A stretch of DNA of 64,000 nucleotides from the NCBI RefSeq assembly GCF_900115815.1, contig NZ_FOXV01000006.1, forward strand, positions 178,967 through 242,966, read 5' to 3'. The notes under the pieces were generated by a model, which was not told the origin of the DNA, did no database searches, and was given only the letters and a program-made list of their open reading frames with translations. This DNA comes from Roseivivax halotolerans. GTDB taxonomy: Bacteria; Pseudomonadota; Alphaproteobacteria; Rhodobacterales; Rhodobacteraceae. The position numbers were made by a program, and so were the translations under genes. How positions within the stretch are numbered: position 1 is the stretch's first letter; each line of letters starts with the position of its first letter. Below are positions 8,241 through 18,033 of this stretch, one piece after another.

Positions 8241-8334
8241 GGCCTGACCGTCATCGTCTGCGCCGATACGTGACGCTAGATCATCGCGAGACGCCCATCA
8301 ATGGCGGCTGTGGCTCGATCCGAACCGCGATAGA

Positions 8335-9039
8335 TCAGATCACTTCAATTACGTCCTTGTCGACGGCGAGCATGTAGCCGCGTTTCGCGATGGTTTTGAC
8401 CAAGAGCTCCGAGACGATCTGGTTGCCGAGCCCGTCTCTCAGGCGCTTGACGCGCGTTGCACCGGCCGCCTCGTCGCAATCGCTTGCGTCGCGCCCCGAG
8501 ATCATCGCCTCGATCTGCGTGCCGGTCAGCATCTCCTCGTCGAGACGTGCTTCGGCGAGGATGGCCAGCGTCTCCATCATCGCCTCTGTGAGGTGAAAGC
8601 CCATCGTGTTGAGGTAGACGGTGTTCTCGCTTCGGCTGATGATAAGCGAGCGCACCTCGATCCCCGACCGTTCGATTGCCGCCATGCGCCGGTTGAGTCC
8701 GACCAGCATCACCAGGAAGATCAGCGCAGCCAGCAGCAAGGCCGTGGCGAAGACGAGAAGAACGAAGATCGTCAGGCGGTAGCTTTCAAGCGTCTCGGCA
8801 AAGGCCGTGCCCGATTGCGCGAGGATCTCGAGCAGCTTCACTTCGGCCTGTGCCGTCAGGTCGTCATTCTCGATGAAGAGCCGCTCGACGCGATCGTTGA
8901 AGGCCCCGGCCTCCGGCAGGGTGACGAACAGCCAGATCCCGGCCAGCACAAGAAGCGCGACGATGGCCGCGATTCCGAACGTTACGACACGGGTGCCCGA
9001 CCGGCGCGCGTCAGTAACGGAGAAAGTTCTGTCCGGCAC
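8335..9039 (-). CDS. two-helix membrane protein with C-terminal OmpR/ToxR-like winged helix
   Basis: 234 residues from the GTG at 9037-9039, preferred over an upstream ATG because GGAAAGGAGA lies just before it. Two hydrophobic helices (about residues 18-42 and 88-114) flank a roughly 45-residue, probably periplasmic loop. The cytoplasmic C-terminal region resembles the effector domain of OmpR-family regulators: GFHLTEAMMETLAILAE, then TRVKRLRDGLGNQIVSELLV and TIAKRGYMLAV. It could be a one-component membrane regulator with the DNA-binding domain after the helices, the reverse of ToxR/CadC. The winged-helix assignment is mine and moderate. It overlaps the secreted-protein gene upstream by 29 bases. 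Confidence 0.65.
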   Translation of the reverse strand: MPDRTFSVTDARRSGTRVVTFGIAAIVALLVLAGIWLFVTLPEAGAFNDRVERLFIENDDLTAQAEVKLLEILAQSGTAFAETLESYRLTIFVLLVFATALLLAALIFLVMLVGLNRRMAAIERSGIEVRSLIISRSENTVYLNTMGFHLTEAMMETLAILAEARLDEEMLTGTQIEAMISGRDASDCDEAAGATRVKRLRDGLGNQIVSELLVKTIAKRGYMLAVDKDVIEVI

Positions 9040-9298
9040 TGTCTCTCCTTTCCTCAAGCCCGTCTTCACCGAAAACCGAGACGATATTCAGCAGCGACCA
9101 GCCCGCGCTTTCAAGACGCGGTGCCAGTTCGCTCGCGGCGCCGTCCCGTGAACAGGAGGCGTCCGGGATCTCGGCCACGCCGTAATGCAGCCGAAGAGGA
9201 TTGTCGCGCTTTGCCTTGTAATCGGCATAGCAGGCGGCCTCGGCGCCCATCGGGGCGAGGACCAGCATCAGGGTGAGAAGACAGGCATGAGCTTTCAT
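9011..9298 (-). CDS. small secreted protein, unknown function
   Basis: 95 residues from the ATG at 9296-9298 (MKAHACLLTLMLVL). A signal peptide with AEA-ACYADYKA cleavage covers about 20 residues. The mature part has two cysteines (CYADYKAKRDNPLRLHYG and DASCSRDG), then RLESAGWSLLNIVSVFG, EERRDSAGQNFLRY. I know this pattern as a recurrent conserved hypothetical of Rhodobacterales but no function. Its 3' end overlaps the start of the membrane winged-helix gene, suggesting translational coupling and possibly a shared role. Confidence 0.75.
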   Translation of the reverse strand: MKAHACLLTLMLVLAPMGAEAACYADYKAKRDNPLRLHYGVAEIPDASCSRDGAASELAPRLESAGWSLLNIVSVFGEDGLEERRDSAGQNFLRY

Positions 9299-9481
9299 GT
9301 CGGGCACTGTGGCGGGCACCTTCACGTCATTCAATATCCAAGGCCGGGCCAGAGCCGTTATGTGATAGCCTTGGTGGTGTCATTGCTTCACCGGCATGCC
9401 AAGCGGGACGATCCCGGCAGCCGGCCCCTCCGCAGTCCCGCATCCCGCGCCGGCCTTCACCACAAGGAAGGAGACCGTCCG

Positions 9482-9937
9482 ATGTCGAACCGTTTCATAG
9501 CCATGATCCTCGCGGCCAGCACGGCCATCGCCGTGACCGCCCAAGAGGCGCGCGCCAAGCCCGAAGACGTGGCCAAGGTCGTGGGAGGTATCGCGCTTCT
9601 TTACATCGTCGGCGAGGCGCTGGCCGCCGAGACTCGCAAGGACAGTAACAATGAGACGACCGTTGTGGTCCACGGCAAACCCGCGAAGGCAGGCCACAGG
9701 CAGGCCAATGGTCGTGGACGGGTGGCGTTGCCGCAGCGCTGCCGAACGGTCGTTGACACCCATCGCGGCAAGCACCGTCAGGTGTATATCGCCCGCTGCC
9801 TCGAACGGAACTACGTCGACGTCGCGCGTCTGCCGGAAGCCTGCGCGTTGCCGGTCAACACGAACCGAGGCCGTCGGCTCGCCTATGGCGCGCGCTGTCT
9901 CGAACGCTACGGCTTCGACACGCTTGGCCGCAGATGA
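9482..9937 (+). CDS. secreted basic protein with a duplicated Cys motif
   Basis: 151 residues. Signal peptide MSNRFIAMILAASTAIAVTA, cleaved near AQEARA; a short hydrophobic stretch follows (VVGGIALLYIVGEALA). The C-terminal half is Arg-rich and holds two copies of a LP-x3-C-x4-V-x-T-x-RG-x5-Y-x-ARCLER unit (about residues 81-103 and 117-139), so four cysteines could form two disulfides. The ATG follows GGAAGGAGACC. The family is unknown to me. A hairpin with 11-bp arms and one bulge (9952-9977) lies 15 bases after the stop but lacks a T-run. Confidence 0.7.
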   Translation: MSNRFIAMILAASTAIAVTAQEARAKPEDVAKVVGGIALLYIVGEALAAETRKDSNNETTVVVHGKPAKAGHRQANGRGRVALPQRCRTVVDTHRGKHRQVYIARCLERNYVDVARLPEACALPVNTNRGRRLAYGARCLERYGFDTLGRR

Positions 9938-9998
9938 CCATCTGCCGGCTTGCGGTTTCCTCTGGCAGAGGAACCGCCGCCGGCGCTAATCAGGCGCC

Positions 9999-10616
9999 AT
10001 GACCGATGCGACCGACCGATATGAACAAGACCTCATCGCGCAAGGCGCACGCCGTGTTGTCGGTGTCGACGAGGTGGGGCGCGGCCCGCTTGCAGGCCCC
10101 GTGGTCGCCGCAGCGGTTCTCTTCGACCCGGCGCGCTTGCCGGCCGGGCTTGCCGACAGCAAGCGGCTCACGGCAAAGCGGCGCGAGGCCCTGGCCGAGG
10201 TGCTCCTCGCGGAGGCGGAGGTCGGTATCGGCGCGGCTTCGGTCGAGGAAATCGACGAGATCAACATCCTGCGCGCCTCGCATCTTGCGATGATGCGGGC
10301 GGTCGACGCGCTTTCCGCGCCGCCGTGTCATCTGCTCATCGACGGCAATCTCGTGCCGCGTGAATGCAAGCATCCCGCGACCCCTCTGGTGAAGGGCGAC
10401 GCGCTCTCGGTGAGCATCGCCGCGGCCTCGATCGTCGCCAAATCACACCGCGACAGGCTCATGCGGGATTTGGCGCAACACTTTCCCGGATACGGCTGGG
10501 AGACCAATGCGGGCTATCCGTCGAAAAGCCACAGATTGGCGCTTCAAAATCTCGGGGTGACCCCACATCATAGAAAAAGCTTCGCCCCTGTGCACAAGAT
10601 ATTGTGGCAAGCGTAA
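9999..10616 (+). CDS. rnhB: ribonuclease HII
   Basis: 205 residues. Removes RNA primers and misincorporated ribonucleotides from DNA:RNA hybrids using divalent metal. Motifs: VVGVDEVGRGPLAGPVVAAA with the first two acidic residues, LADSKRLTAKRR, then HLLIDGN, and the closing SIVAKSHRDRLM. Standard length and architecture. The start MTDATDRYEQDLIAQGARR is normal. It is 111 bases upstream of ccrM, an order seen in other Rhodobacterales. Confidence 0.96.
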   Translation: MTDATDRYEQDLIAQGARRVVGVDEVGRGPLAGPVVAAAVLFDPARLPAGLADSKRLTAKRREALAEVLLAEAEVGIGAASVEEIDEINILRASHLAMMRAVDALSAPPCHLLIDGNLVPRECKHPATPLVKGDALSVSIAAASIVAKSHRDRLMRDLAQHFPGYGWETNAGYPSKSHRLALQNLGVTPHHRKSFAPVHKILWQA

Positions 10617-10629
10617 TTGGCAAACCTCT

Positions 10630-11836
<1,207 letters not shown>

Positions 11837-11892
11837 TCCCAAGTCAGAGAGTTACCGCCAGCCTCCCGCACCGCCTGCGGTGAGGTAACTGA

Positions 11893-11923
11893 CCCCGCCT
11901 GCCTCGCGCCGGCGGGGCCTTTT
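11893..11923 (+). terminator. ccrM terminator
   Basis: CCCCGCC (11893-11899) pairs with GGCGGGG (11911-11917), followed by CCTTTT. A second hairpin CACCGC-CT-GCGGTG, nested within GTTACC/GGTAAC, lies just upstream (11850-11889). Confidence 0.65.
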
Positions 11924-11926
11924 CGT

Positions 11927-12403
11927 TCACGCCTCGGGCGCCAGGGGCCAAGCCAGGTCCGGTCCGGTGCGGAAATACGAGACATTGTTCGTGAAGACGC
12001 TGTCCGGGACGAGCCGGATCAATCGACCGCCCGGATCGTCGATGGCAGCGATAGTCTCGACGAACCAGGTGTTCCATTGCGCTTCGTCAGGTCCGAGATA
12101 CTTCCCGAGAAGCCTGCGGAAGAGCGCGGCGTCCATCTTCCGGATCTCTGCGGCGCCGCGAAATCCCAGATGCAGGAGGATTCCGGCGGCATTGTCGTAA
12201 TCCACGATCTCCACGGCGCAGCGCGGATCCCGCGTGAGCCGCCGTACCGACGCCCCGTCCTTCGTTCCGAGCATCCAGAGCGCCCCGTCCTCCCACTGGA
12301 ACCAGACAGGTGCGTTGCGCGGCGCACCGTCCGCATCCACCGTGGCGAGATTCGCCATGAGCGGTTTGGAGAGCAGCACGTTCGGATCGAAATTCCGGGC
12401 CAT
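11927..12403 (-). CDS. pyridoxamine 5'-phosphate oxidase-like (PPOX) flavin-binding protein
   Basis: 158 residues with a split-barrel flavin/F420-binding pattern: LANLATVDADGAPRNAPVWF, WMLGTKDGASVRRLTRDPR and CAVEIVDYD. Its members bind FMN, F420 or haem; no substrate can be deduced. C-terminal motif GGRLIRLVPDSVFTNNVSYF. Monocistronic, convergent with ccrM, with the ccrM terminator immediately next to its stop codon. Confidence 0.8.
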   Translation of the reverse strand: MARNFDPNVLLSKPLMANLATVDADGAPRNAPVWFQWEDGALWMLGTKDGASVRRLTRDPRCAVEIVDYDNAAGILLHLGFRGAAEIRKMDAALFRRLLGKYLGPDEAQWNTWFVETIAAIDDPGGRLIRLVPDSVFTNNVSYFRTGPDLAWPLAPEA

Positions 12404-12515
12404 GCGAGGACGTTACCGCACGCCACTCTCGATGTCCTGCGCCATTCGGGAATCGGACAATCTGGTTGCGTCCATGAATGCGGCGGGGTCATGTGGCCGC
12501 AGGAAAGGAGCCCTC

Positions 12516-13394
12516 ATGGATATCCGCGGCATTCTCATGGGCCTCGCCTTCGCGGCGATGTGGTCTTCGGCCTTCACCTCGGCACGCATCATCGTGCAGG
12601 CCGCGCCGCCTTTGATGACGCTGTCGCTGCGCTTCCTGATCTCGGGGCTCATCGCTGTCGGCATCGCGCGGGCGCTCGGGCAAAGCTGGCATCTGAACCG
12701 CGCGCAATGGCGCGGAGTCGTGATCTTCGGGCTTTGCCAGAACGCGATTTATCTGGGCCTCAATTTCGTCGCCATGCAGGCCGTGCAAGCATCGCTCGCC
12801 GCGATCATCGCCTCTGCCATGCCGCTTCTCGTGGCGCTTCTGTCCTGGATCATGTTGCGAGAGAAACTGCCCGCCCTGGGCGTCTTCGGCCTCGTCGCCG
12901 GGGTGGCGGGTGTCGCCGTCATCATGGGCGCGCGGCTCTCGGGCGGAGCGGATCTTTGGGGGGTGGCTTTGTGCGGGCTTGCGGCCCTGTCGCTCGCCAT
13001 CGCGACGCTGACGGTGCGCGGAGCCACATCCCGCGGCAACGTGCTGATGGTTGTTGGCTTGCAGATGTTCGTGGGCGCGGCGGCGCTGGCCGTGCCGGCT
13101 ATGGCCCTTGAGACGCTTGAGGTGACGTGGTCGCCCGCGCTCGTCATCGCGTTCTGGTACACGGTTCTCGTGCCAGGCGTTCTCGCGACGCTGGTCTGGT
13201 TCCTGCTGGTGGACCGCATCGGGGCGACAAAGGCCGCGACCTTCCACTTCCTCAATCCGTTTTTCGGGGTGCTCATCGCCTGGGCGCTTCTGGGCGAGGC
13301 GCTCGGCATCTGGGACGTGATCGGCGTGATCGTGATCGCGGGGGGTATCCTCGCGGTGCAGCTCGCCCGTGCGGAGGTGAAGCGCTCCGCATGA
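12516..13394 (+). CDS. EamA/DMT-family inner-membrane exporter
   Basis: 292 residues with ten predicted hydrophobic helices and the two EamA repeats: MGLAFAAMWSSAFTSARI at the N-terminus and LATLVWFLLVDRIGATKAAT in the second half. LNPFFGVLIAWALLGE is the typical helix-9 motif. The family exports amino acids or other metabolites; the substrate is unknown. The ATG at 12516 is chosen because AGGAAAGGAG lies just upstream and the N-terminus then begins with the first transmembrane helix. Confidence 0.88.
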   Translation: MDIRGILMGLAFAAMWSSAFTSARIIVQAAPPLMTLSLRFLISGLIAVGIARALGQSWHLNRAQWRGVVIFGLCQNAIYLGLNFVAMQAVQASLAAIIASAMPLLVALLSWIMLREKLPALGVFGLVAGVAGVAVIMGARLSGGADLWGVALCGLAALSLAIATLTVRGATSRGNVLMVVGLQMFVGAAALAVPAMALETLEVTWSPALVIAFWYTVLVPGVLATLVWFLLVDRIGATKAATFHFLNPFFGVLIAWALLGEALGIWDVIGVIVIAGGILAVQLARAEVKRSA

Positions 13395-13423
13395 AAAATC
13401 CCCCGCGCCGAACGGCGCGAGGG
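13394..13423 (-). terminator. terminator of the ectoine operon
   Basis: CCCCGCGCC-GAAC-GGCGCGAGGG hairpin (13400-13423); on the minus strand it is followed by ATTTTTC. It sits 26 bases after the aspartokinase stop, and its last base touches the stop codon of the convergent EamA gene. Confidence 0.75.
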
Positions 13424-13449
13424 ATCGTAATCAAGGTCTGCGGGATGTC

Positions 13450-14883
13450 TTAGGCGACGAGTTTCGGCGCCTCTTCACCTTTTCCCATGAACGTGTCGTG
13501 CAGGATCTTCACGCAGGTGTCGCGATCCTCGCGGTCGACGACGAATTGCGCGTCGACCGTGCGAGTCGTCTGGTGAGCCGAGATGACGTCGATCCCCGCC
13601 TCGCGCAGCGCACCGAGACCGCGTTCGAGAACGTGCAGCCCGCGAAGATCACGCCCAATGACCGAGACGATCGCTGTCGACCGGACGTTCAGCTCCGAGT
13701 TGGGGTAGGCATTCGACAACTCCGACTCGACCGAGCGGATCGCGCTCAGTGGTGCATCCACGTAATGCGTGATCGTGTTGGCGTTGGACGTCTTGGAGAC
13801 GATCCGCACGCCATGCTTGGTCAGCGTGTCGAGGGTCGTCGCGTCATAGCCTTTCACGCCGACCATATCCTGCTCGAAGAGCTCGAGCGCGAAGACGTCG
13901 ACGCCGCAAACGATCTCGGCCACGCCTTTCTCGGCCTCCGCCTCGTCGATCAGCGTGCCGGGGTCGTGCGGCTCGAACGCGTTCGTGACCCGCAGCGGCA
14001 CCTGCGCCTGGCGCAGCGCCTTGGCGGCGGTGGGATGGATCGCTTCCATGCCCATATTCGACAGCTGATCGGCCACGTCGTAGTTCGTGTGACCCAGCTT
14101 GCGGACGTTTTCCGCACCGACGAGCTTGGGATCGGCAGAGCTCAGGTGGAACTCCTTGTGGATGATCGCCTCGCGCGCCTTGGTGATCGCGGCGATCTGG
14201 CTGAAGGTGACCTCGGAATAGCCGCGGTCATACTTGTTCATCAGCCCTTCGGCGCATTGCGCGTAGCCCGTGACGATCGGCATCTCGGTCGAGATGTCGA
14301 TGTCCTGCAGTCCGTCTGTGATACGCTCCTCGAGGTTCATCTCGCGGTCATCGCGCCACCCCGAGAGGTCCACGAAGCGCGCAGAGACGCCACGGCGCCG
14401 CAGCAGCAGCGACGTGACATAGGCCGAATGCGCTTCACCGAGGCCCGAGAGCAATTCGCGTGTGACCTGCATGTGCGCCGATAGCCGGAAATGGCCGTAG
14501 GAACACAGGCGGTGCAGGTCGATCAGGCAGTTGCGCGCGCCCTCGACGCGGTCCCGAACGAAATCGTTGGCATCGTTCTTGTCGGCAGAGTGGTCGAGCA
14601 GCCGGTCATGGGCCTCGCGCATCGCGCGATCCACCTTCGACAGCGCACTCATCCAGCCATGCTCTTCGGTGTTCTCGGCGAAATGGGCGTAGACGCCAGC
14701 TTCACCGCTTTTCTTGTGCTCAAGCAGGAGGTCGGTGATGCCGCCGAAGGCCGAGACGACGAAAAGCCGCCCGTATTCGGGATTATCCACCTGGAACAGC
14801 GGATCGAGCAATTCGTCGAGACGGGACATCGACGTGCCGCCGATCTTCTCGACCGTATGGTTGTTGAAGTCGATCTTGGTCAT
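13450..14883 (-). CDS. ask_ect: ectoine-specific aspartokinase
   Basis: 477 residues. Phosphorylates aspartate to supply aspartate semialdehyde for ectoine. The N-terminus VEKIGGTSMSRLDELL is the variant KFGGTS motif of the Ask_Ect branch, and the large insertion (about residues 40-140) is also typical. Two ACT domains close the protein (HGVRIVSKTSNANTITHYVD; SVIGRDLRGLHVLERGL), but Ask_Ect enzymes are usually less sensitive to feedback. It is the last gene of the operon, 18 bases after ectC, so its expression rises with the ect genes. Confidence 0.93.
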   Translation of the reverse strand: MTKIDFNNHTVEKIGGTSMSRLDELLDPLFQVDNPEYGRLFVVSAFGGITDLLLEHKKSGEAGVYAHFAENTEEHGWMSALSKVDRAMREAHDRLLDHSADKNDANDFVRDRVEGARNCLIDLHRLCSYGHFRLSAHMQVTRELLSGLGEAHSAYVTSLLLRRRGVSARFVDLSGWRDDREMNLEERITDGLQDIDISTEMPIVTGYAQCAEGLMNKYDRGYSEVTFSQIAAITKAREAIIHKEFHLSSADPKLVGAENVRKLGHTNYDVADQLSNMGMEAIHPTAAKALRQAQVPLRVTNAFEPHDPGTLIDEAEAEKGVAEIVCGVDVFALELFEQDMVGVKGYDATTLDTLTKHGVRIVSKTSNANTITHYVDAPLSAIRSVESELSNAYPNSELNVRSTAIVSVIGRDLRGLHVLERGLGALREAGIDVISAHQTTRTVDAQFVVDREDRDTCVKILHDTFMGKGEEAPKLVA

Positions 14884-14901
14884 CTGATCCCTCGAGATTG
14901 C

Positions 14902-15294
14902 TTAGGCAGCCTCATCGGGCGCGGCGTAGGAGCCATCTTCGCGATGCACTTCCTTGCCGGTGACGGGCGGGTTGAAGCAGCAGGCCAGAACCAGCTCTTC
15001 CTCGCAGCGCACAGTGTGCTTGTCATGCTTGTCGAGCGCATACATCACGCCCGGCTTGATCTCGTGGACCTCGCCGGTCTCCAGATCTTCGATGGAGCCC
15101 TTGCCGGACACGCACCAGACGCTCTCGAAATGGTTCTTGTAGTGGAACGTGTGCTCCGATCCCGCCTGGATATACGTGATGTGAAAAGAGAACCCCATCT
15201 GGTCGTCCGCCAGAAGCATGCGGACAGACGTCCACTGGGCGTCGGACACGGATCGGTCGGTGTTTTTCAGTTCATTGACGTTGCGAATGATCAT
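14902..15294 (-). CDS. ectC: L-ectoine synthase
   Basis: 130-residue cupin that cyclises N-gamma-acetyl-diaminobutyrate to ectoine. Conserved EctC stretches: [16 protein letters not shown], the metal-binding strand ([20 protein letters not shown]), [12 protein letters not shown] and [20 protein letters not shown]. Length is standard. Stop of ectB to start is 5 bases. No ectD (hydroxylase) is in the window, so hydroxyectoine synthesis is not shown. Confidence 0.97.
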   Translation of the reverse strand: MIIRNVNELKNTDRSVSDAQWTSVRMLLADDQMGFSFHITYIQAGSEHTFHYKNHFESVWCVSGKGSIEDLETGEVHEIKPGVMYALDKHDKHTVRCEEELVLACCFNPPVTGKEVHREDGSYAAPDEAA

Positions 15295-15299
15295 AGCTG

Positions 15300-16592
15300 T
15301 TACTCCGCTGCGATTTTGTGGCTTGCGGTCGCTTCGCGGGCGGCTTCGAGCAGGATGTCGAGCCCTTTGCGGAGCGTTTCTGTGGGGACGGTCAGCGCGA
15401 CGAGCACCTTGACCACCTCGTCATCGGCACCCGAGGTCTCGATGATGAGGCCCTTCTCGAAGGCGCGGGCACAGATGTCGCCGGCAAGCTCGCCGCCGCC
15501 AACGTCGATGCCCTGCATCATGCCGCGACCCTTGAGGCGCGAATTCGGAACGATATCCGCGACCGCCTGAAGACCCGAGGTCAGCATCATCGCCTTCTCG
15601 TGGATCTCCTGCTGGAACGCGTCGTCTTTCCAAAACTTCTCGAGCGTCACGCGGCCCGTCACGAAGGCATGGGTGTTGCCACGGAAGGTGCCGTTATGCT
15701 CGGCCGGCTTCCAGATGTCGTGGTCTTTCTTGATAAGAAGGCACGCGAAGGGCAGCCCGAACCCCGAAAGCGATTTCGCCTGGGTGATCATGTCCGGCTC
15801 GATGCCCGCTTCCTCGAAGGAGAAATAGGTGCCGGTACGGCCGCAACCCGACTGGATGTCGTCGATGATCAGCATCGCGCCGTATTTCTTGGCGAGTCGC
15901 GCAACGCCCTGCATCCATTCGTTCGATGCAGCGTTGAGGCCACCTTCGCCCTGGACGGGCTCGAAGATGAAGGCTGCCGGGGCATCGACGCCGGACGAGG
16001 AGTTGTCGAGCATCATCTCGATCTGCTTCAGCGTCTCGACACCTTCGCCGAAGGCGCCGTCATAGGGCATGTGCGTCACGCCGCAGAGGCCGGCACAATT
16101 GTTGCCCGCGCCGGCACGCTTCGACGCATTGCCGGTGAGCGACAGTGCGCCCATCGTCATGCCGTGAAAGCCGTTGGTGAAGGTGATGATGTTGCGCCGG
16201 CCAGTGACCTTGCGCGCGAGCTTCATGGCGGCTTCGACGGCGTTGGTGCCCGTCGGGCCGGTCATCATGATCTTGTAATCATCCATGCCACGCGGCTTGA
16301 GGATGATGTTCTCGTAAGCTTCGAGCCACGCAGCCTTCTCGACGGAGTACATATCGAGGCCATGCGCGATGCCGTCATCGGCGATGTGCGAGACAAGAGC
16401 CTGCTTCATGTCCGGGTCGTTGTGCCCGTAGTTCAGCGAGGAGCAGCCCGCGAGGAAGTCGATATACGTTGTCCCCGCCTCGTCGGTCATCTCGGAGCCG
16501 ACTGCCTTGGTGAACACGGTATCGAAACTGCGGCAATAGGAGCGCGCTTCGGATTCGCGGCGCTCAAACACGGATTTATCGGTCGTGGACAT
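15300..16592 (-). CDS. ectB: diaminobutyrate--2-oxoglutarate aminotransferase
   Basis: 430-residue class III PLP aminotransferase converting aspartate semialdehyde and glutamate to 2,4-diaminobutyrate. Motifs: [14 protein letters not shown] (EctB N-terminus), [16 protein letters not shown] (cofactor phosphate), [25 protein letters not shown], and [13 protein letters not shown] with the PLP lysine. Follows ectA by 63 bases and precedes ectC by 5, in a single transcript. Confidence 0.97.
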   Translation of the reverse strand: MSTTDKSVFERRESEARSYCRSFDTVFTKAVGSEMTDEAGTTYIDFLAGCSSLNYGHNDPDMKQALVSHIADDGIAHGLDMYSVEKAAWLEAYENIILKPRGMDDYKIMMTGPTGTNAVEAAMKLARKVTGRRNIITFTNGFHGMTMGALSLTGNASKRAGAGNNCAGLCGVTHMPYDGAFGEGVETLKQIEMMLDNSSSGVDAPAAFIFEPVQGEGGLNAASNEWMQGVARLAKKYGAMLIIDDIQSGCGRTGTYFSFEEAGIEPDMITQAKSLSGFGLPFACLLIKKDHDIWKPAEHNGTFRGNTHAFVTGRVTLEKFWKDDAFQQEIHEKAMMLTSGLQAVADIVPNSRLKGRGMMQGIDVGGGELAGDICARAFEKGLIIETSGADDEVVKVLVALTVPTETLRKGLDILLEAAREATASHKIAAE

Positions 16593-16655
16593 GATGTGTC
16601 CTTTCGCAATGAGGTAGAATTTGGAAGTAGGGGGAAAAGCCGGGGTGGCGAGCGC

Positions 16656-17180
16656 TTATGCCGCGCTCTGCTGCACCGCTTCCCGGAAGGTGATCGTGAG
16701 CATGTGCTCCGTCGCGTGTTCACCGTTGAAGTGCGTGTCACGCGTGAAGTGCGCCTCGGAGTCGAGGATCGCGTTGTTCTTCTCGGCAAACTTGGTGAAA
16801 AGCGCCCAGGATGCGTCGTTGTCGAGCGTGATGGTCGTCTTCATCCGCTTGCAGTCCGACGCTTCCTCGCGCGTCATCAGGGCCGACAGCATCCGCGTGC
16901 CAAGACCGATGCCGCGCGCTTTCTCAGACACGGCGACCTGCCACACGAACATAGAATCGGGATCTTGCGGCGTGATATACGCCGAGACCCAGCCTGCGAT
17001 CTCGTCATCGACGAGCGCGACGACGCAGGTGTCACGGAAGTGATCGGCCTGCAGCAGGTTGGCATACATCGAGTTCTCGTCGAGCGGCTTGCAGCTACGG
17101 ATGAGTTCCCAGATCGCCGCGCCGTCCTCGCGGACCGGCTTGCGGAAGGTCACAGCACCATCGGTTTTCGTCTCTTGCAT
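16656..17180 (-). CDS. ectA: L-2,4-diaminobutyrate acetyltransferase
   Basis: 174-residue GNAT enzyme that acetylates diaminobutyrate at the gamma amino group. Typical EctA opening FRKPVREDGAAIWELIRSC, KPLDENSMYANLLQADHF, and acetyl-CoA loop VSEKARGIGLGTRML. The reading frame stays open upstream to a TTG at 17258, but that would lie inside the promoter; the ATG at 17178-17180 gives the usual EctA N-terminus. First gene of the ectABC-ask operon. Confidence 0.95.
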   Translation of the reverse strand: MQETKTDGAVTFRKPVREDGAAIWELIRSCKPLDENSMYANLLQADHFRDTCVVALVDDEIAGWVSAYITPQDPDSMFVWQVAVSEKARGIGLGTRMLSALMTREEASDCKRMKTTITLDNDASWALFTKFAEKNNAILDSEAHFTRDTHFNGEHATEHMLTITFREAVQQSAA

Positions 17181-17230
17181 CGTCTGCACGGCTTCAGCCC
17201 TCAGTTCGCTATACTTGCTTTGATGAGCTG

Positions 17231-17258
17231 AATATAACGCGTGATGCGGATACTTCAA
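17231..17258 (-). promoter_or_regulatory. promoter of the ectABC-ask operon
   Basis: On the minus strand TTGAAG (17253-17258), 16-base spacer, TATATT (17231-17236), giving a leader of about 45 bases before ectA. CTAAGTA at 17262-17268, just upstream, matches 6 of 7 bases of the arm of the ectR inverted repeat. Confidence 0.6.
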
Positions 17259-17405
17259 CCGACTAAGTAATTTTCTTCCCCCGGGGCAGAGGTGATGGGG
17301 AAATCTCTTTATTTATTGAGAAAATCGCTCAATCTGTCCAAGTCGACCGCGAAAATTAGCTTCTTCATGCGAATTTTCTTGCCTGTCATTGCTTGTGGAT
17401 GAATA

Positions 17406-17421
17406 TAGTTAGCACTAACTA
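17406..17421 (+). promoter_or_regulatory. inverted-repeat operator upstream of ectR
   Basis: TAGTTAG-CA-CTAACTA is a perfect 7-bp inverted repeat with a two-base spacer, the size of a MarR-family site. It overlaps a TATAGT -10-like hexamer (17404-17409), so autorepression by EctR is a reasonable inference. The rest of the ectA-ectR gap is AT-richer and shows nothing else clear. Confidence 0.6.
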
Positions 17422-17520
17422 AATATCGTTATGAAGAATACCGGACACCAGACAGCCGCGAGCCGATGCACCTTCATGGGACCGCATTTGCAGCGACCCC
17501 GCGATCAGTTGGATGTGACG

Positions 17521-18030
17521 ATGGACAGGACGGATATAAGCCTCATTGCTCTGCGCAGGATCTTGCGAGCCACGGACAGCTATGGCCGGGATCTGGCACG
17601 GGATGCGGGCCTGACCGCCGTCCAGCTGCGCGTCCTGCAGATCATAGCGGAGAAGGGCAAATGTCATCCCTCCGAAGTCGCGAGCCGCATGAGCGTCAGT
17701 CAGGCGACGATTTCGGTCATCATCAAGAAGCTCGAAAGCTGGGGACTCCTTGCGCGCGACCAATCGGAAGATGATCGGCGCCAGATCGATTTGACCCTGA
17801 CCGAAGACGGCAAGGCACGCCTGTCTGCCGCGCCGGATGCGCTCCAGCAGCGCTACGTGAAGAAGTTCGAGGCGCTGCCGGAATGGGAGCAGTCGATGAT
17901 CGTCTCGGTCCTGCAACGTGTCGCAGGAATGCTCGACGAAGGCGAATTCGACGCCTCGCCCGTCCTCGCAACCGGTGAGATCACGCGCCACGAAGCTGCC
18001 GCCGCGCGCCGCAAGACGGCGAACGGCTGA
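17521..18030 (+). CDS. ectR: MarR-family regulator of ectoine synthesis
   Basis: 169 residues from ATG 17521 (MDRTDISLIALRRILRATD). MarR winged helix: LTAVQLRVLQIIAEKG, SEVASRMSVSQATISVIIKK (recognition helix) and DDRRQIDLTLTEDGKARL (wing). Divergent from ectABC, the position of EctR, which represses ect genes at low salinity in methylotrophs and others. In-frame ATGs at 17431 and 17476 give longer versions; the chosen start matches the usual N-terminus but has a weak ribosome site. Its stop is only three bases from the convergent tamB stop. Confidence 0.88.
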   Translation: MDRTDISLIALRRILRATDSYGRDLARDAGLTAVQLRVLQIIAEKGKCHPSEVASRMSVSQATISVIIKKLESWGLLARDQSEDDRRQIDLTLTEDGKARLSAAPDALQQRYVKKFEALPEWEQSMIVSVLQRVAGMLDEGEFDASPVLATGEITRHEAAAARRKTANG

Positions 18031-18033
18031 GCC

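Noticed and set aside
9380..9775. Minus-strand open frame of 131 codons
   Set aside because: Antisense to the secreted Cys-motif protein at 9482-9937, which has a signal peptide and a good ribosome site.
15318..17231. Long open frame on the plus strand opposite ectB and ectA
   Set aside because: In high-GC DNA the strand opposite a real gene often lacks stops. The sequence on the other strand has clear EctA/EctB motifs, and this frame has no recognisable domain.
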